From an uncultured Coprococcus sp. (lineage in GTDB: Bacteria; Bacillota; Clostridia; Lachnospirales; Lachnospiraceae): DNA of 33,088 nucleotides. The stretch spans positions 1 to 33,088 of the forward strand of contig CANRQE010000023.1 of NCBI GenBank assembly GCA_947632705.1. The letters are read 5' to 3'. How positions within the stretch are numbered: the first letter of the stretch is position 1; each line of letters begins with the position of its first letter. Below are positions 24,749 through 32,031 of the stretch, piece by piece. The position numbers and the translations under genes are program-made. Below the pieces are notes generated by a model. The model was not told where the DNA came from, searched no databases, and saw only the letters and a program-made list of their open reading frames with translations.

Positions 24749-25429
24749 ATGAAAGTGATCGGACATATTCATACAGATTTCCCGGAAAAATTCGGAGTTC
24801 CCAGACAAAGCGGTCTGGTGCCGGATCTCCATGCTTCCATTACCTTTTTACCGGAATACCGTCAACCGGAAGCTTTCCGTGGACTGGAAAAATTTTCCCA
24901 TATCTGGATTTTATGGCAATTCCACAAGGCCGGACAGAAGCATTGGAACGCTACCGTGAAACCGCCGAAGCTTGGCGGCAATATGCGGATGGGTGTATTT
25001 GCCACGCGTTCTCCTTTCCGGCCGAATCACATCGGACTTTCTTCCGTGAAACTGGAATTCATTGAATGGACAAAAGAAAACGGCCCGGTACTACATGTAT
25101 CCGGAGCCGATTTACTGGATGGCACCCCCATCTATGATATTAAGCCATATCTGGCTTACACTGACAGCCATCCGGAAGCAACCGGTGGCTTTACCGAACA
25201 GATTGACACAAACCCTCTGACTGTAGAGTTTCCGTCTGACCTGCTGAAACAAATCCCAAAAGACAAACAATCCGCTCTTCTTTCTTTACTGGAACAAGAT
25301 CCCCGTCCGGGTTATCAGCACGAACCGGAACGAAGGTATGGCGTCGCTTTTGCGGGATACGATGTCAGATTTCATGTGGACGGAACCACCTTAACCGTTG
25401 TGGAGATTGTTCCGTATCAACAAAATTAG
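24749..25429 (+). CDS. trmO: tRNA (adenine37-N6)-methyltransferase TrmO (TsaA/YaeB family)
   Basis: A 226-residue protein of the TsaA-like beta-barrel family, which methylates t6A37 in tRNA-Thr. It starts MKVIGHIHTDFPEKFGVPRQ and has the family motifs FSHIWILWQFH, MGVFATRSPFRPNHIGLS (SAM pocket) and GADLLDGTPIYDIKPY. The ATG at 24749 follows AAAGGA by about 10 nt. It stands alone on the plus strand, divergent from pstS, and its TAG overlaps the TAA of the convergent permease gene. Confidence 0.92.
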   Translation: MKVIGHIHTDFPEKFGVPRQSGLVPDLHASITFLPEYRQPEAFRGLEKFSHIWILWQFHKAGQKHWNATVKPPKLGGNMRMGVFATRSPFRPNHIGLSSVKLEFIEWTKENGPVLHVSGADLLDGTPIYDIKPYLAYTDSHPEATGGFTEQIDTNPLTVEFPSDLLKQIPKDKQSALLSLLEQDPRPGYQHEPERRYGVAFAGYDVRFHVDGTTLTVVEIVPYQQN

Positions 25430-26130
25430 TCCCTTTTATACAGATAAACCGCCAATCTATAAGAAAGATACTTCAAGACGGCCCCGGCAAAGATCAATCC
25501 GGCAAGGACACACCAGATCCTTTTCTCATGTATGAAAAGCCACATTGCCATTCTTCTAAACAGATGTTTCCCTGTAAGTGCAGAGATATCTCCAAATGCC
25601 AGATAACAAAGCACACCTAAAAACAGAAGAAGCAATAAAATTGCAAACACCTTACCCACAATACCCGTCTTACCTCTTGAAAACAGCAGCAGAACAAATG
25701 CCTGTATGACTGTCATGATTCCAAATATCAACAAGATCAGCATGATTGGAATCTTAATATCGATATCAAATCCCAGTTTTACAATTCCGACCAAGATAAA
25801 ATTCAAAACCAGGGCAATTCCATTTCCGATCAGTCCCAACATATATCGTTCAGAAATCATGTAGCGATATCCGCCCGGCAATGCAAGCGCATACTGTATC
25901 CATTTTGTACCTGCATCCATACGCCCTACAACCATTGCAATGCCAGGGAATCCGCCTTGTATGGCAATAATGCCGCCAAACATTATACCATTGACAAAAA
26001 AAACGAAATCTTCAGACTCCGGTATAAAATATGCTGTTATCAATTCTATTACTAAATATGCCAGTATGATCACCATGGCACCAATATTCGTTTTATTTAA
26101 AACAATATCCTTATACAATAAACCCTTCAT
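25426..26130 (-). CDS. ABC-2 type permease, subunit 2
   Basis: A 234-residue hydrophobic protein with about six membrane helices and no ATPase motifs. It begins MKGLLYKDIVLNKTNIG, a short amphipathic start typical of ABC-2 family exporters with a GntR-ABC partner. Its start overlaps the stop of the previous permease by 4 nt (coupling). It ends the GntR-ABC operon; its stop overlaps that of trmO on the other strand and no terminator is visible. Confidence 0.8.
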   Translation of the reverse strand: MKGLLYKDIVLNKTNIGAMVIILAYLVIELITAYFIPESEDFVFFVNGIMFGGIIAIQGGFPGIAMVVGRMDAGTKWIQYALALPGGYRYMISERYMLGLIGNGIALVLNFILVGIVKLGFDIDIKIPIMLILLIFGIMTVIQAFVLLLFSRGKTGIVGKVFAILLLLLFLGVLCYLAFGDISALTGKHLFRRMAMWLFIHEKRIWCVLAGLIFAGAVLKYLSYRLAVYLYKRD

Positions 26131-26840
26131 ATCTTATATCCTCTTTTCTGTCTTACTTTCGTCGTAATACCAATAGATAATACTACAAAAACAAGAATAC
26201 AGACTGGTGCATATGAATACAGAAAGCGAAAACATTTTGCAAGCTTCTCAATCAGTTCATCCATCTCCATTCCGCTCGCAAGCAGCAGAGTCAATAGGAT
26301 AACCATTCCAAAAGCTAAACCCATACGAAGCATGGATGCTGTCTTAGCAGGAAAAATAATATCAAATGGAAGCAAAAACAGAATCAATACAATTCCAAAC
26401 ACCCACATTGTAATACAAATTTTTGCATCCTCAGCAGAAAAGCTCCCACCAGCTGCCCATATAAGCAAATGGGATCCAATCCATGTGAACACTGCCATAC
26501 AAGTATGCCCCAGAATCAGCAGCAAATATTTAGAAAACACAACCGTAAATGCAGGAATCGGAAGTGCATATTGCAGTTTACTCCAGCCACACTTATCATC
26601 AGCTTCCAATATCTTTGCCATCGATAATGCAAAAACAATTCCTATTCCACCAACCTGAAATATCCAGTATTTTAGCAAAAGCGGCAGCAAAAATTCTGCT
26701 GTGCCAAAATTTCCAACTGTAATTCCCCGGAATAGAATGACACCCACAACCGCAAAAAACACCTGCAGCAAGATACCTCTGCAAAACTGTTGGCATTCCA
26801 GATAAAAATCCTTATATAATAATGATCTCATGCCATACAC
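26127..26840 (-). CDS. ABC-2 type permease, subunit 1
   Basis: A 237-residue protein with about six hydrophobic segments and the same type of N-terminus as its neighbour (MRSLLYKDFYLECQQF after a possible start three residues in). Both permeases likely form a heterodimer with the ATPase encoded just upstream (11-nt gap). The exported substrate is unknown; related YtrA-controlled systems respond to cell-envelope stress or antibiotics. Confidence 0.8.
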   Translation of the reverse strand: MYGMRSLLYKDFYLECQQFCRGILLQVFFAVVGVILFRGITVGNFGTAEFLLPLLLKYWIFQVGGIGIVFALSMAKILEADDKCGWSKLQYALPIPAFTVVFSKYLLLILGHTCMAVFTWIGSHLLIWAAGGSFSAEDAKICITMWVFGIVLILFLLPFDIIFPAKTASMLRMGLAFGMVILLTLLLASGMEMDELIEKLAKCFRFLYSYAPVCILVFVVLSIGITTKVRQKRGYKI

Positions 26841-26851
26841 CTCCTGATTAC

Positions 26852-27730
26852 TTATTTGGAGCCATATCTGGCATAGAATAAAAATATATCCTCCAGTGTC
26901 GTTTTCTCACACAGCAGATGGTTATACTTTCTTTTACAAAATTCATAATCCCCCACAAGAGCTTCTATGCCAAACGTAGATTTTCTGGTACTGACCACAT
27001 CCTCTGCGGCAATTTTTTGGAATGCTTCTTCAGAGCATTTGATCACCCCATGCCTTTGTTCGACTGTCTCCTTATCTTCGGACAGCACAATACGTCCCTG
27101 GCTGATTAATACAATGTAGTCCGCAATTCTTTCAATATCGGTAATGATATGAGAAGACAAAAGCACTGTATGCTCTCCGTCCTGTATAAACTCCATAAAA
27201 AAATCCAGAATTTCATTCCTTACAACCGGATCCAACCCTCCTGTAGGCTCGTCCATGACCAGAAGCTTTGCATGATGAGACAGCGCCGTTGCAATCTGCA
27301 GCTTCATCTGCATACCTCTGGAAAGCTCCGCAACCCTTTTCTTTTCAGGCAGATTTAATTTCTTTAAATAATCATAAAAGACTTCAGAATCCCATTCTTT
27401 ATAAATCCCTTTTAAGATTCTATCAATATGTTTCGGTTTCAGCCTGCCATGGAAACAAATATCATCAAACACCACCCCGATATTCTGTTTAATCTCCATT
27501 GCATATTTCTCACTGTCACAACCAAAGACCTTAATTTCTCCCTGATCTCTGGAAATCATATTTAAGATTGCCTTAATAGTGGTGGTTTTACCGGCACCAT
27601 TTTGCCCGATAAAACCTGTCACACATCCCGTTGGAATGGCAAAACTCACATCCTGCAGTTCAAATCCCCTGTAACGTTTTACAAGATGATTGATTTCTAC
27701 TGCATTTTTACATTGAAAATTCAAATCCAT
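26852..27730 (-). CDS. ABC transporter ATP-binding protein (YtrB-like)
   Basis: A 292-residue ATPase. Walker A GQNGAGKTT near residues 42-50, signature LSRGMQMKL near 140, Walker B LLVMDEPTGGLDP near 160, switch histidine in LLSSHIITD. The last 70 residues form the C-terminal extension usual in drug/bacteriocin-type exporters. GAGGAAG precedes the ATG. It follows the GntR regulator by 31 nt and is followed by two ABC-2 permeases, the ytrABC-type layout. Confidence 0.9.
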   Translation of the reverse strand: MDLNFQCKNAVEINHLVKRYRGFELQDVSFAIPTGCVTGFIGQNGAGKTTTIKAILNMISRDQGEIKVFGCDSEKYAMEIKQNIGVVFDDICFHGRLKPKHIDRILKGIYKEWDSEVFYDYLKKLNLPEKKRVAELSRGMQMKLQIATALSHHAKLLVMDEPTGGLDPVVRNEILDFFMEFIQDGEHTVLLSSHIITDIERIADYIVLISQGRIVLSEDKETVEQRHGVIKCSEEAFQKIAAEDVVSTRKSTFGIEALVGDYEFCKRKYNHLLCEKTTLEDIFLFYARYGSK

Positions 27731-27761
27731 TGCTCTTCCTCATCTCATCAGCAGCTATGTC

Positions 27762-28145
27762 CTACTTTTTATGACGTTCCTCATAGATAATTGTTAATAT
27801 ATCCGTAAGTTCCTTCAAAGATACATCACAGAGATCTGCCTTTGATACAGCCTCATTTAAGTGTTCTTCCATCTGACACATCGTCTGCTCTCTCACCATG
27901 TCCATATTCTTCGGCTTTACAAAACAGCCTATACCGACTCTGGTCTCAATAAAACCATCCCGCTCCAGTTCCTCATAGGCACGTTTTGTTGTAATCAGAC
28001 TAATGCGCAGTTCCTTTGCCAGAAACCGCATGGACGGAAGCATCTCTCCCTCCGCAAGCGTTCCTGCAATGATCATATCCTTGAGCTGCTGCTCAATCTG
28101 CTCATAGATTGGGACGCCGCTGCTGTTACTCAAAATAATATTCAT
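27762..28145 (-). CDS. GntR-family regulator, YtrA subfamily
   Basis: A 127-residue protein: N-terminal winged helix-turn-helix (VPIYEQIEQQLKDMIIAGTLAEG at 11-33 region; LPSMRFLAKELRISLITTKRAYEELERDG) and only about 50 residues after it, the short C-terminus that defines the YtrA group. It is the first gene of the ABC exporter operon and probably represses it through the half-sites at 28223-28259. GGAAGG stands 9 nt before the ATG. The inducing signal is not visible. Confidence 0.9.
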   Translation of the reverse strand: MNIILSNSSGVPIYEQIEQQLKDMIIAGTLAEGEMLPSMRFLAKELRISLITTKRAYEELERDGFIETRVGIGCFVKPKNMDMVREQTMCQMEEHLNEAVSKADLCDVSLKELTDILTIIYEERHKK

Positions 28146-28222
28146 TTGCTGCTACCTTCCTTATAGTTCCCAGGATTACAGAAAAAAGATTGCCGGCATT
28201 TTTTCTGTACACTATAATATGT

Positions 28223-28267
28223 AGGTGTGTATATTATATATATACACCTATACACACCTATTGTCAA
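28223..28267 (-). promoter_or_regulatory. Promoter and triple half-site operator of the GntR-ABC operon
   Basis: Half-site AGGTGTGTATA (28223-28233) has a perfect inverted copy TATACACACCT at 28249-28259 and a near-perfect one, TATATACACCT, at 28239-28249. The two inverted copies are offset by 10 bp, one helical turn. On the minus strand a consensus -35 TTGACA (28267-28262) with a 17-nt spacer leads to TATATA, so the half-sites cover the spacer, the -10 and the transcription start. This is the pattern of repressor-mediated autoregulation. Confidence 0.75.
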
Positions 28268-28284
28268 TAAAAAAATATATATTA

Positions 28285-28617
28285 TTACGGATGTTCCGGC
28301 ACTACCGCCAAAAACTCCAGATCCGCATCACTGGTATTTTGAAGGCTGTGACGATGTCCCTTTGGACAATAATGACAATCTCCTGCCTGAAGCTGCTCTA
28401 CTCCATCATCATATAATACGCTTCCATTCCCTTTGACAATGAATACGATTTCACTATTTGTGTCATGTGTGTGAAGCCCGATGGCAGCGCCCGGTTCCAG
28501 ACGTCCATGCATAATCTTATTATTTTCATCTGTAAACATTTTTGCATGGAAGGACTTTTTTCCACCCTTGAAATTCATAAACTCCTGTTCTTCCATCTCG
28601 TCAAATCTGATCTTCAT
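28285..28617 (-). CDS. Cupin-domain protein
   Basis: A 110-residue single-cupin protein. Cupin motif 1 is seen as GLHTHDTNSEIVFIVKGNG and motif 2 as GDCHYCPKGHRHSLQN, retaining the HxH...E and H metal ligands. Enzymatic or sensory role unknown. The frame opens at 28668, but the ATG at 28617 has GGAGG 8 nt upstream and lies downstream of a promoter at 28640-28668, so it is the start. It appears to be a single-gene unit. Confidence 0.85.
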   Translation of the reverse strand: MKIRFDEMEEQEFMNFKGGKKSFHAKMFTDENNKIMHGRLEPGAAIGLHTHDTNSEIVFIVKGNGSVLYDDGVEQLQAGDCHYCPKGHRHSLQNTSDADLEFLAVVPEHP

Positions 28618-28639
28618 GTATAAATCCTCCGTTCTGTTT

Positions 28640-28668
28640 CTAATATATTTTTGAAAAATAAAATTCAA
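28640..28668 (-). promoter_or_regulatory. Cupin gene promoter
   Basis: Minus-strand -35 TTGAAT (28668-28663), spacer 17 nt, -10 TATTAG (28645-28640). The transcript would start about 15 nt before the GGAGG. Confidence 0.5.
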
Positions 28669-28695
28669 TCGAAAGCATTCTTTTTTCAGAAAACA

Positions 28696-28743
28696 AGCAT
28701 AGCTTTATACAAATAACAAAAAGTTTTTGCATAAAGCTATGCT
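28696..28743 (-). terminator. Terminator directly behind pdxR
   Basis: Perfect 13-bp stem: AGCATAGCTTTAT (28696-28708) and ATAAAGCTATGCT (28731-28743), 22-nt loop containing an inner AAAAAGTTTTT dyad. The stem begins right next to the pdxR stop codon at 28744. On the minus strand it is followed by TGTTTTCTG. Confidence 0.7.
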
Positions 28744-30204
28744 CTATATACTATCCATCAGTCTCCCCACAGCCTCTTTTACATGTTCCGCTTCTATTCC
28801 GGAGTAATTAATAACAAAGGTGTGGGAATCCGCATTTTCCTGATTATAATAATACTGGCTCAGGCAGGAAATATGAATACCTGCTTTCTCTGCCTGTTTT
28901 ACCAGTTCCCTGTCATCCAGTTCTGTCTCTACCTCCAACAAAAAATGCAGGCCTGCATTTTCTTCCCGAATGTGCACGCAGGGATATTTGGCATGCTGCC
29001 TGAGGTCTGTCAAAATGGCATCCCGCAAAGCTCTGTAGAAATTACGCATCCGGTTAATATGTTTCTCCAGATAGCCATCACGAATAAACCTTGCCAGTGT
29101 ATACTGGTCAAAATTAGAAACCGTACAGGCATAGAAGCTCAGTTCTCTCTGATACTGCTGCATCAAAGAATCCGGCAGCACCATATAACTGATGCGGATT
29201 GTGGAAGACAGGCTCTTTGAAAAGGTATTGATATAAATCACTTTCTCCGATACATCAATGCTCTGCAAGGCAGGAATCGGTTTCCCCAAAAGGCGGAACT
29301 CACTGTCATAATCATCCTCTATAATATAGCGTCCGTCCGATTGAGATGCCCAGGACAACAGCTCATATCTTCTGCTGACCGGCGTTACAAGCCCTGTCGG
29401 GAAATGATGGGACGGCGATATATGAAGAATGTCCGCACCGGAATGTTCCAATGCAGCGATACTGACCCCTTTTTCATCTAACGGCACATGGCTGCACGAC
29501 ACAGAATTTGCCTGATAGATTCTGGATATTTTCTGATAGCCCGGGTCTTCAACTGCATAAATCCGGTCACGTCCCAACAACTGGATGATCAACCCATACA
29601 GATATTCCGTACCTGCTCCTACCACAATCTGCTCCGGTTCTACCTGCATCCCACGAAACTGATACAGATAGTCGGCAATCGCAGACCGCAGCTCATAGAT
29701 TCCTGCTGAGGGTGATTTCATCATAATATCCTGACTGTTTTCCGACATGGTTTCCCGCATCAGCTTCGTCCATGTCGTAAATGGGAAATTTGCGGAAGGA
29801 GTTGTATTATTCACAAAATCTGCGAAAAAAATATCGTTCTTATCCTCCTGCCGGATTCTTTCATCGGCCTGCAGCCTCGGTTCCTTCTGCCCTGCAGCAC
29901 CAGCCTGTTTCTGTCCCTGCAGCAGAGTATTTTTCATGATCCTGACAGCCGTTCCCTCTTCCGGCATCGCCGCCACATAAAATCCACTCTTTGGCACAGA
30001 ATATATATATCCTTCCGCTGCCAGCTGACTATAGGCATTCTCAACAGTAATCGTACTGATATCCAACTGTTTCGCTAAAGCTCTCTTAGACGGAAGCTTC
30101 TCTCCCGGAACCAGTTTCCTGGTAATAATATCCTGTTTTATCTGTTTATATAAATATTCATACAGCGTATCTTTTCCCTTGTGATCAAAAGAATAGGTCA
30201 GCAT
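28744..30204 (-). CDS. pdxR: MocR-family regulator, PdxR-like (GntR wHTH fused to aminotransferase domain)
   Basis: A 486-residue protein. Residues about 8-75 form a GntR-type winged helix (YLYKQIKQDIITRKLVPGEK; LPSKRALAKQLDISTITVENAY); residues about 110-486 form a fold-type I aminotransferase domain with the PLP lysine in INTFSKSLSSTIR and IIEDDYDSEF before it. MocR proteins bind PLP as effector. Start at the ATG at 30204, which has GGGAGG at 4-5 nt; the upstream frame to 30225 is less likely. Its place immediately downstream of pdxS-pdxT points to control of vitamin B6 synthesis. It has its own promoter at 30254-30282. Confidence 0.9.
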   Translation of the reverse strand: MLTYSFDHKGKDTLYEYLYKQIKQDIITRKLVPGEKLPSKRALAKQLDISTITVENAYSQLAAEGYIYSVPKSGFYVAAMPEEGTAVRIMKNTLLQGQKQAGAAGQKEPRLQADERIRQEDKNDIFFADFVNNTTPSANFPFTTWTKLMRETMSENSQDIMMKSPSAGIYELRSAIADYLYQFRGMQVEPEQIVVGAGTEYLYGLIIQLLGRDRIYAVEDPGYQKISRIYQANSVSCSHVPLDEKGVSIAALEHSGADILHISPSHHFPTGLVTPVSRRYELLSWASQSDGRYIIEDDYDSEFRLLGKPIPALQSIDVSEKVIYINTFSKSLSSTIRISYMVLPDSLMQQYQRELSFYACTVSNFDQYTLARFIRDGYLEKHINRMRNFYRALRDAILTDLRQHAKYPCVHIREENAGLHFLLEVETELDDRELVKQAEKAGIHISCLSQYYYNQENADSHTFVINYSGIEAEHVKEAVGRLMDSI

Positions 30205-30253
30205 GGTTCCTCCCGGATTTTTCATGAATCAAAAAACATATCCCTATTTTTTT

Positions 30254-30282
30254 ATCATATCGCAAAATAGTGAAAATATCAA
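30254..30282 (-). promoter_or_regulatory. pdxR promoter
   Basis: Minus-strand -35 TTGATA (30282-30277), spacer 17 nt, -10 TATGAT (30259-30254). It lies in the 85-nt gap after pdxT, so pdxR can be expressed apart from pdxST. None of the AAACTGGCATG repeats found before pdxS occurs here. Confidence 0.65.
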
Positions 30283-30289
30283 TCATGAC

Positions 30290-30859
30290 TCATGGCTTGC
30301 GAAAGGAGTCCAAAAACATTTGATGAAAGCGTATATCCTGTGAAAGCTCCGGATGAAACGCCGCCGCCAGCTGATTCTGATATCGTACCGCCACTATATG
30401 TCCATTTACCTCTGCCAGAATTTCCACCTCAGGTGACACGGTTTCAATATACGGTGCACGGATAAATTCCATCGGAAACTCCCCGATTCCCTTTATCGTA
30501 CCTCTATAATGAAAGCTGCCAAGCTGTCTGCCAAACGCATTTCTCCTGACACACACAGGAAGCGTGGCAAAATGGGACCGGTCATCATTTGACAGGCGCT
30601 CCGCCAACAGAATCAGTCCTGCGCAGGTAGCAAGAACCGGCATTCCCTGCCTGATCATTTCTTTCAGTCCATCATACATATCCAACTCTCTCAGCAGCTT
30701 GCCCTGCACCGTACTTTCCCCACCGGGAAGTACCAGACCGTCAAAATCCTGCGTTATATCACTTTTTTGTCTTAACTCTATCGTCTCAATTCCCATTTGA
30801 CTGAACATTTTTTCGTGCTCGGCAAATGCGCCCTGGACTGCCAGTACCGCTATCCTCAT
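30290..30859 (-). CDS. pdxT: Glutaminase subunit of pyridoxal 5'-phosphate synthase
   Basis: A 189-residue class I glutamine amidotransferase, which supplies ammonia to PdxS. It begins MRIAVLAVQGAFAEHEKM, has LPGGESTVQGKLL near 46-58, the nucleophile cysteine in LATCAGLILLA near 79, and the catalytic His/Glu pair in AAFHPELSQD near 170. It lies 12 nt after pdxS. Confidence 0.97.
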   Translation of the reverse strand: MRIAVLAVQGAFAEHEKMFSQMGIETIELRQKSDITQDFDGLVLPGGESTVQGKLLRELDMYDGLKEMIRQGMPVLATCAGLILLAERLSNDDRSHFATLPVCVRRNAFGRQLGSFHYRGTIKGIGEFPMEFIRAPYIETVSPEVEILAEVNGHIVAVRYQNQLAAAFHPELSQDIRFHQMFLDSFRKP

Positions 30860-30871
30860 ATCTGCACCTCT

Positions 30872-31747
30872 TTATTTTCCACGTTCTGCCATCAGCAGCT
30901 GTATTTCATTTTCATTGATTCCTACCATTGCCTCGCCCAAATCCTCAGACAATTCGGCAATCAGGCGGGCATCCGTATAGTTCGTAACTGCCTTTACAAT
31001 CGCATTTGCCCGCTTTCTCGGATTTCCTGACTTGAATATCCCCGAACCGACAAAGACACCCTCTGCACCGAGCTGCATCATCAACGCTGCATCCGCCGGC
31101 GTTGCCACTCCGCCGGCAGCAAAATTCACCACCGGAAGTCTGTGATTCTGATGCACATACCAAACCAGTTCATATGGTACCCGTAATTCCTTGGCCGTCT
31201 CATACAGCTCATCCTCCCGCATGGCAGAAATACGGGCAATCTCGCTGTTCATCATTCTCATATGGCGGACTGCCTGCACCACATCGCCGGTTCCCGGCTC
31301 TCCCTTCGTACGAATCATGGATGCGCCCTCATTGATCCTTCGAAGCGCTTCACCCAGATCTCTGGCGCCGCAGACAAACGGAACCCTGAATTTTGTCTTA
31401 TCAATATGATATACATCATCTGCAGGTGATAAAACCTCGCTTTCGTCTATATAGTCAATCTCTATTGCCTCTAACAGTTGTGCTTCCACAAAATGTCCGA
31501 TACGACATTTTGCCATAACCGGAATGGAGACTGCCTCCTGAATGCCTTTAATCATTTTCGGATCACTCATTCTGGATACGCCGCCGGCTGCCCTGATATC
31601 CGCCGGAATTCTCTCTAGCGCCATTACAGCACAGGCTCCTGCCTCCTCCGCAATCTTTGCCTGCTCCGGGGTAGTAACATCCATAATTACGCCACCTTTT
31701 AACATTTGTGCCAGTTCCTTGTTCAGCTCATATTGTCTGTCCTTCAT
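30872..31747 (-). CDS. pdxS: Pyridoxal 5'-phosphate synthase lyase subunit
   Basis: A 291-residue TIM-barrel enzyme that forms PLP from ribose 5-phosphate, glyceraldehyde 3-phosphate and ammonia. Catalytic lysines lie in [17 protein letters not shown] and [15 protein letters not shown] regions typical of the family; the segment [16 protein letters not shown] and the phosphate-binding [12 protein letters not shown] are clear. The ATG at 31747 follows AAGGAG. It is the first gene of the pdxST unit. Confidence 0.98.
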   Translation of the reverse strand: MKDRQYELNKELAQMLKGGVIMDVTTPEQAKIAEEAGACAVMALERIPADIRAAGGVSRMSDPKMIKGIQEAVSIPVMAKCRIGHFVEAQLLEAIEIDYIDESEVLSPADDVYHIDKTKFRVPFVCGARDLGEALRRINEGASMIRTKGEPGTGDVVQAVRHMRMMNSEIARISAMREDELYETAKELRVPYELVWYVHQNHRLPVVNFAAGGVATPADAALMMQLGAEGVFVGSGIFKSGNPRKRANAIVKAVTNYTDARLIAELSEDLGEAMVGINENEIQLLMAERGK

Positions 31748-31769
31748 AACGCTTCTCCTTTTTATTTTT

Positions 31770-31790
31770 TTGACATTTGCAAAACGTCAA
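31770..31790 (-). other. Hairpin in the pdxS leader
   Basis: On the minus strand TTGACGTTT-tgc-AAATGTCAA, a 9-bp stem with one G-U pair, about 10 nt upstream of the pdxS ribosome binding site and preceded by A8. On the plus strand the G-U pair becomes an A-C mismatch although T8 follows. It is more likely a leader structure than a plus-strand terminator. No B6-related riboswitch is recognised. Confidence 0.45.
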
Positions 31791-31809
31791 TTTTTTTTGT
31801 AATACATGC

Positions 31810-31905
31810 ATTATAAAATAAACTGGCATGTTTTAAATATTCAATTTAGGAAAATATTATATGGTCAAACTGGCATGATATGCTTTCTTACTGCAAACTG
31901 GCATG
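31810..31905 (-). promoter_or_regulatory. pdxST promoter region with three direct repeats
   Basis: The 11-mer AAACTGGCATG (plus-strand reading) occurs exactly at 31820-31830, 31867-31877 and 31895-31905. Reading the minus strand, the first two copies (CATGCCAGTTT) are each followed, after 4 and 5 nt, by a perfect TATAAT (31815-31810 and 31861-31856). A -35-like TTTAAA lies 16 nt before the first TATAAT. The repeats are good candidates for PdxR (MocR) sites, since this family binds direct repeats. The start used for pdxS is likely that near 31803. Confidence 0.7.
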
Positions 31906-31919
31906 TTCCGGCATAAAAA

Positions 31920-31971
31920 ATCCACACATATGCGATTTGAAAAGACTTCTTTATATCACATATGTGTGGAT
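31920..31971 (-). terminator. Terminator behind the surface-protein gene
   Basis: Perfect 13-bp stem ATCCACACATATG (31920-31932) and CATATGTGTGGAT (31959-31971) with a 26-nt loop; on the minus strand followed by TTTTTATG. It lies 60 nt after the stop of the surface-protein gene and just upstream of the pdxS control region. Confidence 0.8.
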
Positions 31972-32031
31972 CTTTAAACTTATCTTATCTCATATACCAT
32001 TGCTTTCGCGAATGGTCTGCCGATCATAAAC

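Noticed and set aside
31770..31798. Plus-strand intrinsic terminator (stem followed by T8)
   Set aside because: No plus-strand gene lies upstream and the stem pairs better as minus-strand RNA, so a pdxS leader hairpin is more likely.
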